NCBI RefSeq assembly: GCF_037153975.1
Contig: NZ_JBBAYJ010000013.1
Span: 1-64,000, forward strand
Length of the DNA stretch: 64,000 nucleotides
Direction: 5' to 3'
From: Aquipuribacter sp. SD81
GTDB lineage: Bacteria; Actinomycetota; Actinomycetes; Actinomycetales; JBBAYJ01
A program made the translations under genes and the position numbers. The notes under the pieces were generated by a model. It was not told the DNA's origin, ran no database searches, and worked only from the letters and a program-made list of their open reading frames with translations. Positions 34,583 to 45,469 of this stretch are shown here, in pieces. The first letter of the stretch is position 1. The number at the start of each line of letters is the position of its first letter.

Positions 34583-35251
34583 TCAGGGTGAGCGGCGCAC
34601 CAGGCGCCAGTCGTCGGCCGCGTCCAGCCGGCCGGGGCCGCTCGCGCCGTCGGGGCGCACGAACACCAGCCGGTCGTGCAGCCGCGAGGCCCGGCCCTGC
34701 CAGAACTCGACCTCGACCGGCCGGACGAGGAAGCCGCCCCAGAACTCCGGCAGCGGCACGTCGTCGGCCGAGCCGGTGTCGGGGAACCGCGCGCGCAGCG
34801 CGGCCTCGCGCGCCTCGAGCGGCTCGCGCCCGTCGAGCACCTCCGACTGCCGGGACGCCCACGCCCCGACGCGCGAGGCGTACGGGCGCGACACGAAGTA
34901 CTCGCGGACCTCCTCGCGGCCGAGCGGCTCCGCGAGGCCGCGCACGCCGACCTGGCGCTCCATGTCGTGCCAGCCGAACAGCAGGGCGACGGCAGGGTTC
35001 CCCGCGAGCTCGCGGCCCTTGCGCGAGGTGAGGTTGGTGAAGAAGCGGAACCCGGCCACGTCGACGCCCTTGCACAGCACCGTCCGGCTCGACGGCGTCC
35101 CGTGCCCGTCCACGGTCGACACGACCATCGCGTTGGGCTCGACGACCGCCGGGGACGCGGCGGCGTCGTCGAACCAGCGCCGGAACTGGGTGAGCGGGTC
35201 GGGGGCGACCTCGCCCTCGCCCAGCGTCCCGGCGAGGTACGTCACCCTCAT
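34583..35251 (-). CDS. pdxH: Pyridoxamine 5'-phosphate oxidase
   Basis: A 222-residue FMN enzyme oxidising pyridoxamine or pyridoxine 5'-phosphate to pyridoxal 5'-phosphate. Family hallmarks are PNAMVVSTVDGHGTPSSRTV, VLCKGVD, FFTNLTSRKGREL, RQVGVRGLAEPL, EYFVSRPYASRVGAWASRQS (split motif), PEFWGGFLVRPVEVEFWQGR and the C-terminal RLHDR. All expected FMN and PLP contacts appear present. ATG 35251 with AGGGA just upstream. It diverges from citrate synthase 2 and supplies PLP used by the neighbouring SerC. Confidence 0.94.
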   Translation of the reverse strand: MRVTYLAGTLGEGEVAPDPLTQFRRWFDDAAASPAVVEPNAMVVSTVDGHGTPSSRTVLCKGVDVAGFRFFTNLTSRKGRELAGNPAVALLFGWHDMERQVGVRGLAEPLGREEVREYFVSRPYASRVGAWASRQSEVLDGREPLEAREAALRARFPDTGSADDVPLPEFWGGFLVRPVEVEFWQGRASRLHDRLVFVRPDGASGPGRLDAADDWRLVRRSP

Positions 35252-35323
35252 GTCCCTGATCCGCTCGGCCGCCACGTCGGTAGTGTCGGGCCCCGACAGC
35301 GGTGTCACGACCTGGGAGGCGGC

Positions 35324-36394
35324 ATGACGGACGGCCGGATCGCGCACGGCCTCGAGGGCGTCGTCGCCTTCGAGACGACCATCGCCGAGCCCGACCGCGA
35401 CGGTGGCGCGCTGCGCTACCGGGGCGTCGACATCACCGAGCTCGCGGGGGCCGTGCCGTTCGAGCAGGTGTGGGGGCTCCTCGTCGACGACGGGCCGCGG
35501 CCCGGGCTGCAGCCCGGCGAGCCGGTGGAGCTGCCCGTGCGGACCGGCGACGTGCGGGTCGACGTGCAGGCCTCGCTGCCGACGCTGGCGCAGCGCTGGG
35601 GCCTGCGACCCGTGCTCGACGTCGACGCCGCCACGGTGCGCGACGACCTCGCCCGCGTCTCCGACGCCGTCCTGTCGTTCACGGCCCAGTCCGCGCGCGG
35701 CGAGCAGGCGGCCGTGCCGCAGGACCGCGTGGACGCAGCCACCACCGCGGCCGAGCGCTTCATGGTCCGCTGGCGCGGGGAGCTGGACCCCCGCCACGTC
35801 GACGCCGTCGACGCGTACTGGGTGAGCGCCGCCGAGCACGGCATGAACGCCTCGACGTTCACCGCGCGGGTCGTCACCTCGACCGGCGCCGACGTCGCCG
35901 CGGCGGTGTCCGCCGCGGTGGGCGCCATGAGCGGCCCGCTGCACGGCGGCGCGCCGAGCCGCGTGCTCCACATGCTCGACGGCGTCGAGGAGCGCGGCGA
36001 CGCGCTCGCCTACGTGCGGGGCGTCCTCGACGCCGGCGAGCGGCTCATGGGCTTCGGGCACCGGGTGTACCGGGCGGAGGACCCGCGGGCCCGCGTGCTC
36101 CGCGCGACGGCCGAGCGCCTGGGCGCGCCGCGTTTCGAGGCGGCCCGGGCGCTGGAGCAGGCCGCGCTGGAGGAGCTGCACGCCCGCAAGCCGGACCGGG
36201 TGCTCGCGACCAACGTCGAGTTCTGGGCCGCGGTCGTCCTCGACTTCGCCGAGGTGCCGGCGGAGATGTTCACCCCGATGTTCACGTGCGCCCGCAGCGC
36301 CGGCTGGTCCGCCCACGTGCTCGAGCAGAAGCGCACCGGCCGCCTCATCCGCCCGTCCGCCCGCTACGCGGGCGAGGGACCGCGCAGCCTCTGA
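35324..36394 (+). CDS. citA: Citrate synthase 2 (CitA type)
   Basis: A 356-residue enzyme of the citrate synthase family, condensing oxaloacetate and acetyl-CoA. Catalytic histidines are in GPLHGGAPS (about residue 208) and GFGHRVYRAEDPRA (about 247). The third catalytic residue, normally Asp in NVDF, is Glu here (TNVEFWAAVVLDFAEVP); this matches my recollection of the actinobacterial citrate synthase 2 branch. ATG 35324 has GGGAGG upstream and TAGTGT at 35281-35286 as a candidate -10. The synteny pdxH, citA, serC is typical of actinobacteria. Confidence 0.88.
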   Translation: MTDGRIAHGLEGVVAFETTIAEPDRDGGALRYRGVDITELAGAVPFEQVWGLLVDDGPRPGLQPGEPVELPVRTGDVRVDVQASLPTLAQRWGLRPVLDVDAATVRDDLARVSDAVLSFTAQSARGEQAAVPQDRVDAATTAAERFMVRWRGELDPRHVDAVDAYWVSAAEHGMNASTFTARVVTSTGADVAAAVSAAVGAMSGPLHGGAPSRVLHMLDGVEERGDALAYVRGVLDAGERLMGFGHRVYRAEDPRARVLRATAERLGAPRFEAARALEQAALEELHARKPDRVLATNVEFWAAVVLDFAEVPAEMFTPMFTCARSAGWSAHVLEQKRTGRLIRPSARYAGEGPRSL

Positions 36395-36401
36395 CGGCTG
36401 A

Positions 36402-38773
<2,372 letters not shown>

Positions 38774-38913
38774 CGAGGGCTGTCGGGTCCGCCGGACGGG
38801 CGGGCGAGGGGTCGTGACGCGCGCACGTCCTCGACCTGCCGCCGCGTGAGCGGCACACTCGACGCCCCGGGGCCGCGGCTCCCCCGGGCCCGTCCGGGCG
38901 GAGGGAGGGACCG

Positions 38914-39396
38914 GTGGAGACCGTCACCGTGCACCTCCTCGGGCTGCCCGTCGACCTCGCCGAACGCGCGCAGGAGCACCACGACGGCCTGGCCCGCGAG
39001 ATGACCCTCATCACCCTCGGTCTCGCCGAGACCCCGGACGACGCACTGCCCTCGCGGTTCCTCGAGGTGGTGACGGCGGTGACCGACGACGTCTCGCCCT
39101 TCCGTCGCCTGCGGGAGCGCCGGATGGCCGAGGCCCGCGCGGCGGGCGAGGACGTGGTCGACGTCGTCTACGAGGCCCCGGTGGCGCTCACCACGGCCGT
39201 CGAGCGGCTGCGGGCGCTGCAGTCGGAGGTGGACTCCTACTGCCGGCAGGTCGGGTTCCTGCTCACGCTGGCGACGCCGCCCGACGTCCTGGCCTACCGG
39301 ACGTGGCTGTTCGACGAGCTCACCGGGCAGATCGCCGGGCGGCCCCCGAGGCGGTGGGCAGGCACGGCCGTCCTGCCGTCGGTCGGCGGTCCCTGA
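38914..39396 (+). CDS. Conserved actinobacterial protein, possible stress-signalling partner
   Basis: A 160-residue cytosolic protein. The N-terminus VHLLGLPVDLAERAQEHHDGLAREMTLI (split here in reading), a central EAPVALTTAVERL and a Cys in VDSYCRQVGFLLTLATPPDVLAYRTW (in part) match proteins I recall beside SpoIIE-type phosphatases and STAS/anti-sigma genes in actinobacteria. None of those genes is adjacent here. GTG 38914 follows GGAGGGAGGG. Biochemical function unknown. Confidence 0.72.
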   Translation: METVTVHLLGLPVDLAERAQEHHDGLAREMTLITLGLAETPDDALPSRFLEVVTAVTDDVSPFRRLRERRMAEARAAGEDVVDVVYEAPVALTTAVERLRALQSEVDSYCRQVGFLLTLATPPDVLAYRTWLFDELTGQIAGRPPRRWAGTAVLPSVGGP

Positions 39397-39418
39397 CCGG
39401 CGCCCCGCCCCGCCGCCG

Positions 39419-40276
39419 TCAGCCCGTCCCGCCGCCGTCGGCCACGCGACGGACGGCCGCGGCGACGGCGGCGTCGAACAGCAGCGAGGCGTGGGTGGCC
39501 GGCACGCGCTGCCACCCGAGCCGCGGCACGAGCCGTACCGCGTCGGTCACCGCCTCGTCGGACAGGAACGGCGCGCGGCGCCCGTCCGCCCCGTGCGAGG
39601 CGGCGAGCAGGTGCACGGGCGTCGTCGCGCGCCGCAGCAGCGGCAGGTGCGCGGGCCGGCAGAGGCTGTCGACCCCGTCGGCGACGACGCGAGCGGGGTC
39701 GAGCGCCGGGCGCAGCGCGCCGCCGTGCGGGCGCAGGACCGCCTCCGACCACGCGCGGACACCGTCGCGCAGGTCCGGCCGCTCGACGACGAGCCGGCCC
39801 TCCGCCGCGGCGGTGTAGGCGTCGACCGACGTCCAGGCGCGGACCAGGCGCCGCAGCTGCAGGCCGAGCAGCGCCCGCACCACGAACGGGCGGTGCAGCA
39901 GCGAGCGCGCCGGCGGCGCCCCGCCGTCGAGCAGGACGGTCCCGACGGCGCGTGACCCCAGCCCGTCGGTGACCAGTGGCGCGAGGAAGGCGCCCATGGA
40001 GTGACCGACGACGACGACGCGCTGCAGGCCGAGGGCGTCGACGACGTCGAGGACGGCCTCGGCGAGGCCGGTCAGGCCGGGGCCCGCCGGGGCGGCGACC
40101 GAGGCACCCCGGCCCGGCAGGTCCGGCGCGACGACGGGCAGGGGCGTGCGGCGAGCGAGGTCGTCCCACACCGCGGACGTCGCGGTCAAGCCGTGCAGCG
40201 CGAGCACGACCGGGCCGTCGTCCGTGCGACCGGACCAGCGGCGGACGCCGAGGCCGGCGACGGTGTCGGTGCCCAC
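39419..40276 (-). CDS. Alpha/beta hydrolase
   Basis: A 285-residue protein with the oxyanion LHGLTATSAVWDDLA, DLPGRGAS, nucleophile VVGHSMGAFLAPL (Ser about 94) and a C-terminal His in VPATHASLLFD. The lid region (about 130-200) is Arg-rich. No substrate can be assigned. The GTG at 40276 lies 6 nt after TAGGCT (minus strand, 40283-40288) with no Shine-Dalgarno, indicating a leaderless mRNA. Convergent with the preceding small gene. Confidence 0.85.
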   Translation of the reverse strand: MGTDTVAGLGVRRWSGRTDDGPVVLALHGLTATSAVWDDLARRTPLPVVAPDLPGRGASVAAPAGPGLTGLAEAVLDVVDALGLQRVVVVGHSMGAFLAPLVTDGLGSRAVGTVLLDGGAPPARSLLHRPFVVRALLGLQLRRLVRAWTSVDAYTAAAEGRLVVERPDLRDGVRAWSEAVLRPHGGALRPALDPARVVADGVDSLCRPAHLPLLRRATTPVHLLAASHGADGRRAPFLSDEAVTDAVRLVPRLGWQRVPATHASLLFDAAVAAAVRRVADGGGTG

Positions 40277-40313
40277 CGCTCGAGCCTAGGTCGGGCCGAG
40301 CCGGGCACCCGGG

Positions 40314-41099
40314 TCAGCCCGCGGCGCGGGCGAGGAGCGCGGTCGCGCCGCGCTCCTCGTCGCGGAGCCCCTCGGCCACCAGGCCTCGCTCGCCCGCGAG
40401 CCCGAGCAGGCCGGGCAGCTGCCGCTGCGAGGTCTCGAGCAGCAGCGTCCCGCCGATCGCGAGCCACCCGGGCGCGCCCTCGACCACGCGGCGCTGCAGG
40501 TCCGAGCCGTCGGCGCCGCCGTCAAGGGCGACGAGCGGCTCGTGCTCGCGGGCCTCGCGCGGCAGCAGCCGCAGCGCCTCGCTCGGCACGTACGGCGCGT
40601 TGACGACGAGGACGTCGACGGTGCCGCGCAGGCGGTCCGGCAGGGCGTCGTACAGGTCGCCGGGGTGGACCGCGGCGCCGTGCGGCGCGAGCGTCGAGCG
40701 CGCGAGCTCGACCGCGGCGGGGTCGAGGTCGGCGGCGTGCAGCTCCAGCCGGGCCCCGAGCGCCGTGGCGAGCACGAGCCCCAGCGCGCCGCTGCCGCAG
40801 CACAGGTCGACGGCCACGACGGCGCCCGGGCGCTCCCGGAGCGCGTCGAGCGCGTGCTCGGCGAGCAGCTCGGTGCGCCGGCGCGGCACGAACACGCCGG
40901 CCCCGACCGGCACGCGCAGCCCGCAGAACGCCGCCCAGCCGAGCAGGTGCTCCAACGGCTCGCCCGCCTCCCGGCGCGCGACGAGGTCCTCGAGCGGCCC
41001 GCGGCCCTCGCGCGCCGCCTCGCGCAGCAGGTCGGCCTCCTCCTCGGCGGCCACGCAGCCCGCCCGGCGCAGCCGCGCGACGAGCGGGTCGGCGCTCAC
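40314..41099 (-). CDS. PrmC/HemK-like N5-glutamine methyltransferase homologue
   Basis: A 261-residue class I methyltransferase. It keeps the PrmC layout: N-terminal helical region, GLRVPVGAGVFVPRRRTELLAEHAL, SAM motif VDLCCGSGALGLVLA (about 115) and catalytic NAPYVPSEAL, where genuine PrmC has NPPY. This variant is typical of an actinobacterial PrmC-related group. It may methylate release factors or another Gln-containing protein. GTG 41099 overlaps the upstream methyltransferase by 4 bp; last gene of a marR-led operon. Confidence 0.83.
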   Translation of the reverse strand: MSADPLVARLRRAGCVAAEEEADLLREAAREGRGPLEDLVARREAGEPLEHLLGWAAFCGLRVPVGAGVFVPRRRTELLAEHALDALRERPGAVVAVDLCCGSGALGLVLATALGARLELHAADLDPAAVELARSTLAPHGAAVHPGDLYDALPDRLRGTVDVLVVNAPYVPSEALRLLPREAREHEPLVALDGGADGSDLQRRVVEGAPGWLAIGGTLLLETSQRQLPGLLGLAGERGLVAEGLRDEERGATALLARAAG

Positions 41100-42277
41100 C
41101 GGGCCAGCAGCGCGGCGAGGGCGGGACGGACGCCGAGCGCGGCCGTCGTCGCCTCGACCTCCGCGGCGAGCCCGTCGCGGGCGGCACGCGGATCGCGCAC
41201 CGCCCGCAGCAGCGTGTTGCGGGGCGTGTGCTCGGGGTCGACGAGCTCGACGGCGTCGGTGCGGTAGCCGTGCAGGCGCAGCAGGTCCGCCCGCAGCGCG
41301 TCGGTGGCGGTGTCGAGCAGACGCTGTCGGAGGATGCCGTCGCGCAGCATGGCCCGCAGCGCGGGGTCCGCCCCCTCGACCGCCTCGCCGCGGCGCGCGT
41401 CGACCTGCCGGCGCAGGTCCTTGTGGCAGCACGGGGCGGCGAGCACGACCTGCGCGTCCCACCGCACCGCCTGCGCGAGCGCCTCGTCGGTGGCGGTGTC
41501 GCACGCGTGCAGCGCGAGCACGACGTCGGGCGGCTCGGCCGGGGCCCACGTGCCCGCGGCGTCGACGACGAAGGTGACCCCGCTCTCGCCGAGCCGGGAG
41601 GCCAGCGAGCGGTCGCGGGCGACGACGTCCTCGCGGACGTCGACGCCGACCGTCTCGACCGGCCCGCGGGCGGACAGCCAGCGGTGCGCCGCGAGGGTGA
41701 GGTAGGCGTTGCCGCAGCCGAGGTCGACGACGCGCAGCGGCCGGCCGGCCGGCTGGGGCGGCACGACGGGCGCGAGCCGGCCGAGGAAGGCGTCGACCTG
41801 GCGGCGCTTGGCGGCGTTGGCGCCCACCGCGGTGAACAGCGGGTCGTCGGGGGCGAGGTGGTGCTGCTTCTCGCGGTCGTGACCGGCGCGGCCGGCTCGA
41901 GCGGCGGTGGGGGCGGCGACCGGGCGCCCCCGGTGCACCTGCGCCTCGCCCTTCTTCGTCACCCGCAGCTGCCACGTCGCGGTGCCCTCGGGGCCGGCGA
42001 CCTCGATGTGCCAGTTGCCGAACGGCTCGTCGAGCAGGTCCTCGACGGCCTCGGCGAGGTCGTCGGCCGCGAGCGTGCGCGACAGCGGCGCGCCGGTCTC
42101 CCGGCGCTCCTCGACGAGGACCCGGCGCCCCGCCGAGACCGTCACCGCGCGCAGCTCGACACGCGGGACCCGTGGCTGCGCACCACGCCGCCGGCCGGCG
42201 GCGACCGCGCGCACGAGGCCGCCGGACAGCAGCAGCCCGCGCGCCTCGGCGAGCGCGGGGGCGAGCGGCTCCGGCAT
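41096..42277 (-). CDS. SAM-dependent methyltransferase, Methyltransf_32-like
   Basis: A 393-residue protein. The first 150 residues form a separate domain with LTRT/KKGEAQVHRG elements; the methyltransferase domain starts near VVDLGCGNAYLTLAAHRWL (about 195). LALHACDTATDEAL and LAAPCCHKDL are characteristic of the PF13679-type group related to TRM13 and METTL25 proteins, suggesting RNA methylation. ATG 42277 overlaps the MFS stop as TGATG, and the stop overlaps the PrmC-like gene by 4 bp. Substrate not established. Confidence 0.82.
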   Translation of the reverse strand: MPEPLAPALAEARGLLLSGGLVRAVAAGRRRGAQPRVPRVELRAVTVSAGRRVLVEERRETGAPLSRTLAADDLAEAVEDLLDEPFGNWHIEVAGPEGTATWQLRVTKKGEAQVHRGRPVAAPTAARAGRAGHDREKQHHLAPDDPLFTAVGANAAKRRQVDAFLGRLAPVVPPQPAGRPLRVVDLGCGNAYLTLAAHRWLSARGPVETVGVDVREDVVARDRSLASRLGESGVTFVVDAAGTWAPAEPPDVVLALHACDTATDEALAQAVRWDAQVVLAAPCCHKDLRRQVDARRGEAVEGADPALRAMLRDGILRQRLLDTATDALRADLLRLHGYRTDAVELVDPEHTPRNTLLRAVRDPRAARDGLAAEVEATTAALGVRPALAALLAR

Positions 42278-43650
42278 CAGGCGACCCGCTCGTCGTGGGT
42301 GGGGTGGGTGGTGTCGTCGTCCTTGGGGGCGGTGAGCAGGAGCACGTGCGGACGGGCGTCGCTGCGGAACCGCAGCTCCACCCGGGAGCGCTGCAGCAGG
42401 AAGACGACGGCCCCGGCGGCCGCGAGCAGGGCGGTGATGCCGCCGACCGCGATCGTCCAGCGCGCGCCCCACGCCTCGGCGATCCACCCGATGAGGGGCG
42501 CGCCGACCGGCGTCGCCCCGATGAAGACCGCGAAGTACAGCGCCATCACGCGCCCGCGCAGCTCCGGCGGCGTCGACAGCTGCACGGTCGCGTTGGCGGC
42601 CGTCATGAGCGTGAGCGAGGCGAGGCCCACGAGCACGAGCGAGGCGGCGAACGTCCAGTACGTCGGCATGAGCGCCGCGGCGCTCGAGGCGACGCCGAAG
42701 GCCGTCACCGCACCGACCACGAGCCGGAGCCGCGCCCGGCGGCGTCCGGCGGCGACGAGCGCACCCGTCAGCGAGCCGACCGCGAGGAACGTGCCGAGCA
42801 GGCCGTAGGACTCCGGCCCCCGGCCGAACTCGATGCGGGCCATGACCGCGGTGGTCAGCTGGAAGTTGAGCCCGAACGTGCCGACGACGAACACGAGGAC
42901 GAGCACGAGGAGGATGTCGCCGCGCGTGCGGACGTACTGCACCGCCTGCCGCATCCGCTCCAGCCCGCTGAGGCCCTGGGTGCCCTGCCCCGGGCTGCGC
43001 GTCCGCGTGATCGCGAGCACGACGACGGTGAAGGCGAACGACACCGCGTTGATGACGAACACCGGGCCGGTGCCGACCCACGCGATGAGCAGGCCCGCGC
43101 TCGCGGGGCCGAGGAGGCGGCCCAGGTGGAACGTGGCGGCGTTGAGGCCGATCGCGTTCGGGAGGTCCTCGGCGGGCACGAGCGAGGTGACGTACGTCTG
43201 CCGAGCCGGCGCGTCGAAGGCGGTGACGACGCCGAGCGCCAGCGCGAAGACGTAGACGTGCCACACCTGGGCCGCGCCGGCGAGCACGAGCAGGCCCAGG
43301 CCGAGCGCGAGCAGGCCCTGCAGGGTCTGGCTCACCTGCAGGATGCGCCGCTTCTCGAACCGGTCGGCGATGAGCCCGGCCCACGGCGCGAGCAGCACCA
43401 TCGGCAGGAACTGCAGGCCCGTGACGACGCCGACGGCGAGCGCGGAGTCGGCGGTGAGGTCGACGAGCACGAGCCAGTCCTGCGCGACGCGCTGCATCCA
43501 CGTGCCGGTGTTCGACACGACCGCCGCGCCGGCCCACAGCCGGTAGTCGCGGTGGCCGAGCGAGCGGAACGTCTGGGCGAAGGGCCGTCGACGGGGCGGG
43601 TCGGTGGACACCGGCACGCCGGGGGTCGTGTAGGGCGCGCGCTGCCTCAC
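42277..43650 (-). CDS. MFS transporter (EntS/macrolide-efflux-like)
   Basis: A 457-residue membrane protein with 12 helices. FAQTFRSLGHRDYRLWAGAAVV, the motif A-like LADRFEKRRILQVSQTLQ region (here IADRF) and FDAPARQTYVTSLVPAEDLPNA are typical of the DHA3 exporter group. GTG 43650 overlaps the MarR stop by 4 bp, so it is probably the transporter controlled by that regulator, exporting an antimicrobial or aromatic compound. Confidence 0.88.
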   Translation of the reverse strand: MRQRAPYTTPGVPVSTDPPRRRPFAQTFRSLGHRDYRLWAGAAVVSNTGTWMQRVAQDWLVLVDLTADSALAVGVVTGLQFLPMVLLAPWAGLIADRFEKRRILQVSQTLQGLLALGLGLLVLAGAAQVWHVYVFALALGVVTAFDAPARQTYVTSLVPAEDLPNAIGLNAATFHLGRLLGPASAGLLIAWVGTGPVFVINAVSFAFTVVVLAITRTRSPGQGTQGLSGLERMRQAVQYVRTRGDILLVLVLVFVVGTFGLNFQLTTAVMARIEFGRGPESYGLLGTFLAVGSLTGALVAAGRRRARLRLVVGAVTAFGVASSAAALMPTYWTFAASLVLVGLASLTLMTAANATVQLSTPPELRGRVMALYFAVFIGATPVGAPLIGWIAEAWGARWTIAVGGITALLAAAGAVVFLLQRSRVELRFRSDARPHVLLLTAPKDDDTTHPTHDERVA

Positions 43651-44108
43651 GACTCGCTGAGGTCCTGCAGCAGCTCCGCCGCCCGCGCCAGGGTGCGGCG
43701 GTCCTCCTCCGACAGCCGCGACAGCTGGTGGCACAGCCACTCGTCGCGGCGGCGCAGCGTCTCCTGCACCGCGGCGTGACCGGCGGGCGTGAGCGCGACG
43801 AGCTGGGCGCGGCCGTCCTCGGGGTGGGCGGCGCGCTCGACGAGGCCCGCCTCGAGCAGGCTGCCGACGATCCGCGTCATCGACGGGGGCTTGATCCGCT
43901 CGTGCGCGGCGAGCGCTGCGGCGGTCGAGGCCCCGTGCCGGCTCAGCAGGCCGAGGACGGCGTACTGGGAGTCGGTGATGTCGGCGTCGGACTTCTCCGC
44001 GCGCAGGCGCCGGACGATGCGCATGAGGGACACGCGCAGCTCCGCCGACAGCGCGCCGGTGTGCGCGCCCTCGCCGGTGTGCGCGGTGCGGGCTCCAGGG
44101 ACGGTCAT
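43647..44108 (-). CDS. MarR-family transcriptional regulator
   Basis: A 153-residue winged-helix regulator. The core (about 35-125) has ADITDSQYAVLGLLSRHGAS, the recognition helix PPSMTRIVGSLLEAGLVER and the wing HPEDGRAQLVALTPAG. It probably represses its own operon (MFS, two methyltransferases) and dissociates on binding a small phenolic or drug. ATG 44108 lies 8 nt after TACCCT with no Shine-Dalgarno. A GGTTA-N7-TAACC operator overlaps its promoter. Confidence 0.92.
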   Translation of the reverse strand: MTVPGARTAHTGEGAHTGALSAELRVSLMRIVRRLRAEKSDADITDSQYAVLGLLSRHGASTAAALAAHERIKPPSMTRIVGSLLEAGLVERAAHPEDGRAQLVALTPAGHAAVQETLRRRDEWLCHQLSRLSEEDRRTLARAAELLQDLSES

Positions 44109-44131
44109 CGCGACCGAGGGTACCGCACGAC

Positions 44132-44148
44132 GGTTACCCAGGCTAACC
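44132..44148. promoter_or_regulatory. Likely MarR operator
   Basis: The 17-bp sequence GGTTACCCAGGCTAACC is palindromic at 7 of 8 positions. It covers the -35 region of the marR promoter, whose -10 TACCCT is on the minus strand at 44117-44122. Repression by blocking RNA polymerase is expected. Confidence 0.7.
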
Positions 44149-44197
44149 ATCACCGGCGGACCCGCGGCGGGGCGCGGCGGGCCGTCACCGGGTCGTC

Positions 44198-45019
44198 TCA
44201 GGCGTCGGGGCGGTGCACGACGTGCCCGTTCGCCTGGCCGACCGGCTTGACGACGACCCGGTCGATGTCGACGTGCGGCGGGCGGGTCGCGACGAAGGCG
44301 ACGACCTCGGCGACGTCCTCGGCGTGGACGGGGCGGGCACCCTCGTACACCTTGGCCGCGCGCTCGGCGTCGCCGTCGAAGCGGACGAGGGAGAACTCGG
44401 GGGTGTGGACCATGCCGGGCGCGACCTCGCTCACCCGGATGCCCTCCGTGTGCAGCTCCCAGCGCAGCGTCTCGGTGACCGCGCGCACGGCGTGCTTGGC
44501 GGCGGCGTAGCCGGCGCCGCCGGGGTACACCTCGGAGCCGGCGATCGAGCCGATGACGACGACGTGGCCGCGACCGCTGGCCCGCAGCCGCGGCGCGAGC
44601 GCCTGCGTGACGCGGGCGACCCCGAGCACGTTGCTGTCGAACATGCGCTGCCAGCGGTCGAGGTCGGAGTCCAGCACCGGCTCCAGGCCGAGGGCGCCGC
44701 CGGCGCTGTGGACGACGCAGTCGACGCTCGGCAGGTCGGCCACCGCCTCGGCGAGGGCGGCGACGGAGGCGTCGTCGGTCACGTCGAGCCGCACGGCGCG
44801 ACCGCCGAGCTCGGCGGCGAGGGCCTCGAGCCGCTCCACGCGACGGGCGGCGACCACGACGTGGAAGCCGGCGGCCGCGAGCGCGCGGGCGCTCGCCTCC
44901 CCGATGCCGCTGCTGGCCCCGGTGACGACGGCGGTGCCGCGCGGCGCGCCCGCCGGCGCCCTCCCGGCCGCGGCCGGGGCGGTCGACGTCGAGGGCGGGG
45001 GCGGCGGGGTCGGGCTCAT
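44198..45019 (-). CDS. Short-chain dehydrogenase/reductase
   Basis: A 273-residue classical SDR with all catalytic elements: TGASSGIGEASARALA, NAG-equivalent HSAGG, Ser in IGSIAGSEVYPG, YAAAK (Tyr/Lys about 178-182) and PGMVHTPEF. About 25 Pro/Thr/Ser-rich residues precede the fold. It resembles YdfG/serine-dehydrogenase-like NADP enzymes. ATG 45019 lies 6 nt after CAGGCT, suggesting a leaderless mRNA; it diverges from the DUF2530 gene with 36 bp between starts. Confidence 0.9.
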   Translation of the reverse strand: MSPTPPPPPSTSTAPAAAGRAPAGAPRGTAVVTGASSGIGEASARALAAAGFHVVVAARRVERLEALAAELGGRAVRLDVTDDASVAALAEAVADLPSVDCVVHSAGGALGLEPVLDSDLDRWQRMFDSNVLGVARVTQALAPRLRASGRGHVVVIGSIAGSEVYPGGAGYAAAKHAVRAVTETLRWELHTEGIRVSEVAPGMVHTPEFSLVRFDGDAERAAKVYEGARPVHAEDVAEVVAFVATRPPHVDIDRVVVKPVGQANGHVVHRPDA

Positions 45020-45055
45020 GGGGGCAGCCTGCCAGCCGTGCCTACGCTGGGCCCC

Positions 45056-45469
45056 GTGGGCGACGACGAGCGGGACGCCGCGGCACCGGGCGGGCGCCGC
45101 GTGCTGCACCGCGTCACCGAGCCGCTGCCCGTGGACCCGGTGCGCCCCGTCGTCCTCGGCACGCTCACGTGGCTCGTCGTGCTCGTCGTGCTGCTCGTGG
45201 GCCGGGACGCGCTCGCGCCCGACCACCGCTGGTGGACGTGGACGGCCGTGGCGGGTGTCGTGTGCGGCGTGCTCGCGCTCGGCTGGGCGCTCGGGCGGCG
45301 CCGGCGCCGTCAGACCGGCGGGGACCCCGTCGCGCCGTCGCCGGCGGAGGCGGGTGCGTCGGGCTCGACCGGCCCCGGCTCGACCGGCCCCGGCTCGACC
45401 GGGTCGGGCTCGACCGGGTCGGCCGCGTCCTCGGGCTCGTCGGGCAGCGGGTCCGTGTCGAGGTCCTGA
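45056..45469 (+). CDS. DUF2530 family membrane protein
   Basis: A 137-residue protein. The DUF2530 core has EPLPVDPVRPVVLGTLTWLV, a first helix (about 32-50), HRWWTWTAVAGVVCGVLALGW (second helix) and GRRRRRQ at the cytosolic edge. The last 50 residues are Gly/Ser/Thr/Pro repeats. TACGCT 7 nt before GTG 45056 indicates a leaderless mRNA. The repeat-coding tail overlaps the convergent DUF3027 gene by 160 bp. The family is conserved in actinobacteria next to DUF3027; function unknown. Confidence 0.85.
   Translation: MGDDERDAAAPGGRRVLHRVTEPLPVDPVRPVVLGTLTWLVVLVVLLVGRDALAPDHRWWTWTAVAGVVCGVLALGWALGRRRRRQTGGDPVAPSPAEAGASGSTGPGSTGPGSTGSGSTGSAASSGSSGSGSVSRS

Noticed and set aside
38774-38913. Small RNA candidate after the MFS gene
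   Set aside because: Only a short GTCCGCCGGAC stem was found, no -10 box or terminator of note.
41228-43779. Plus-strand long frames opposite the MFS and methyltransferase genes
   Set aside because: Low-complexity Arg/Gly/Ala/Asp composition with no family pattern, antisense to well-supported genes.
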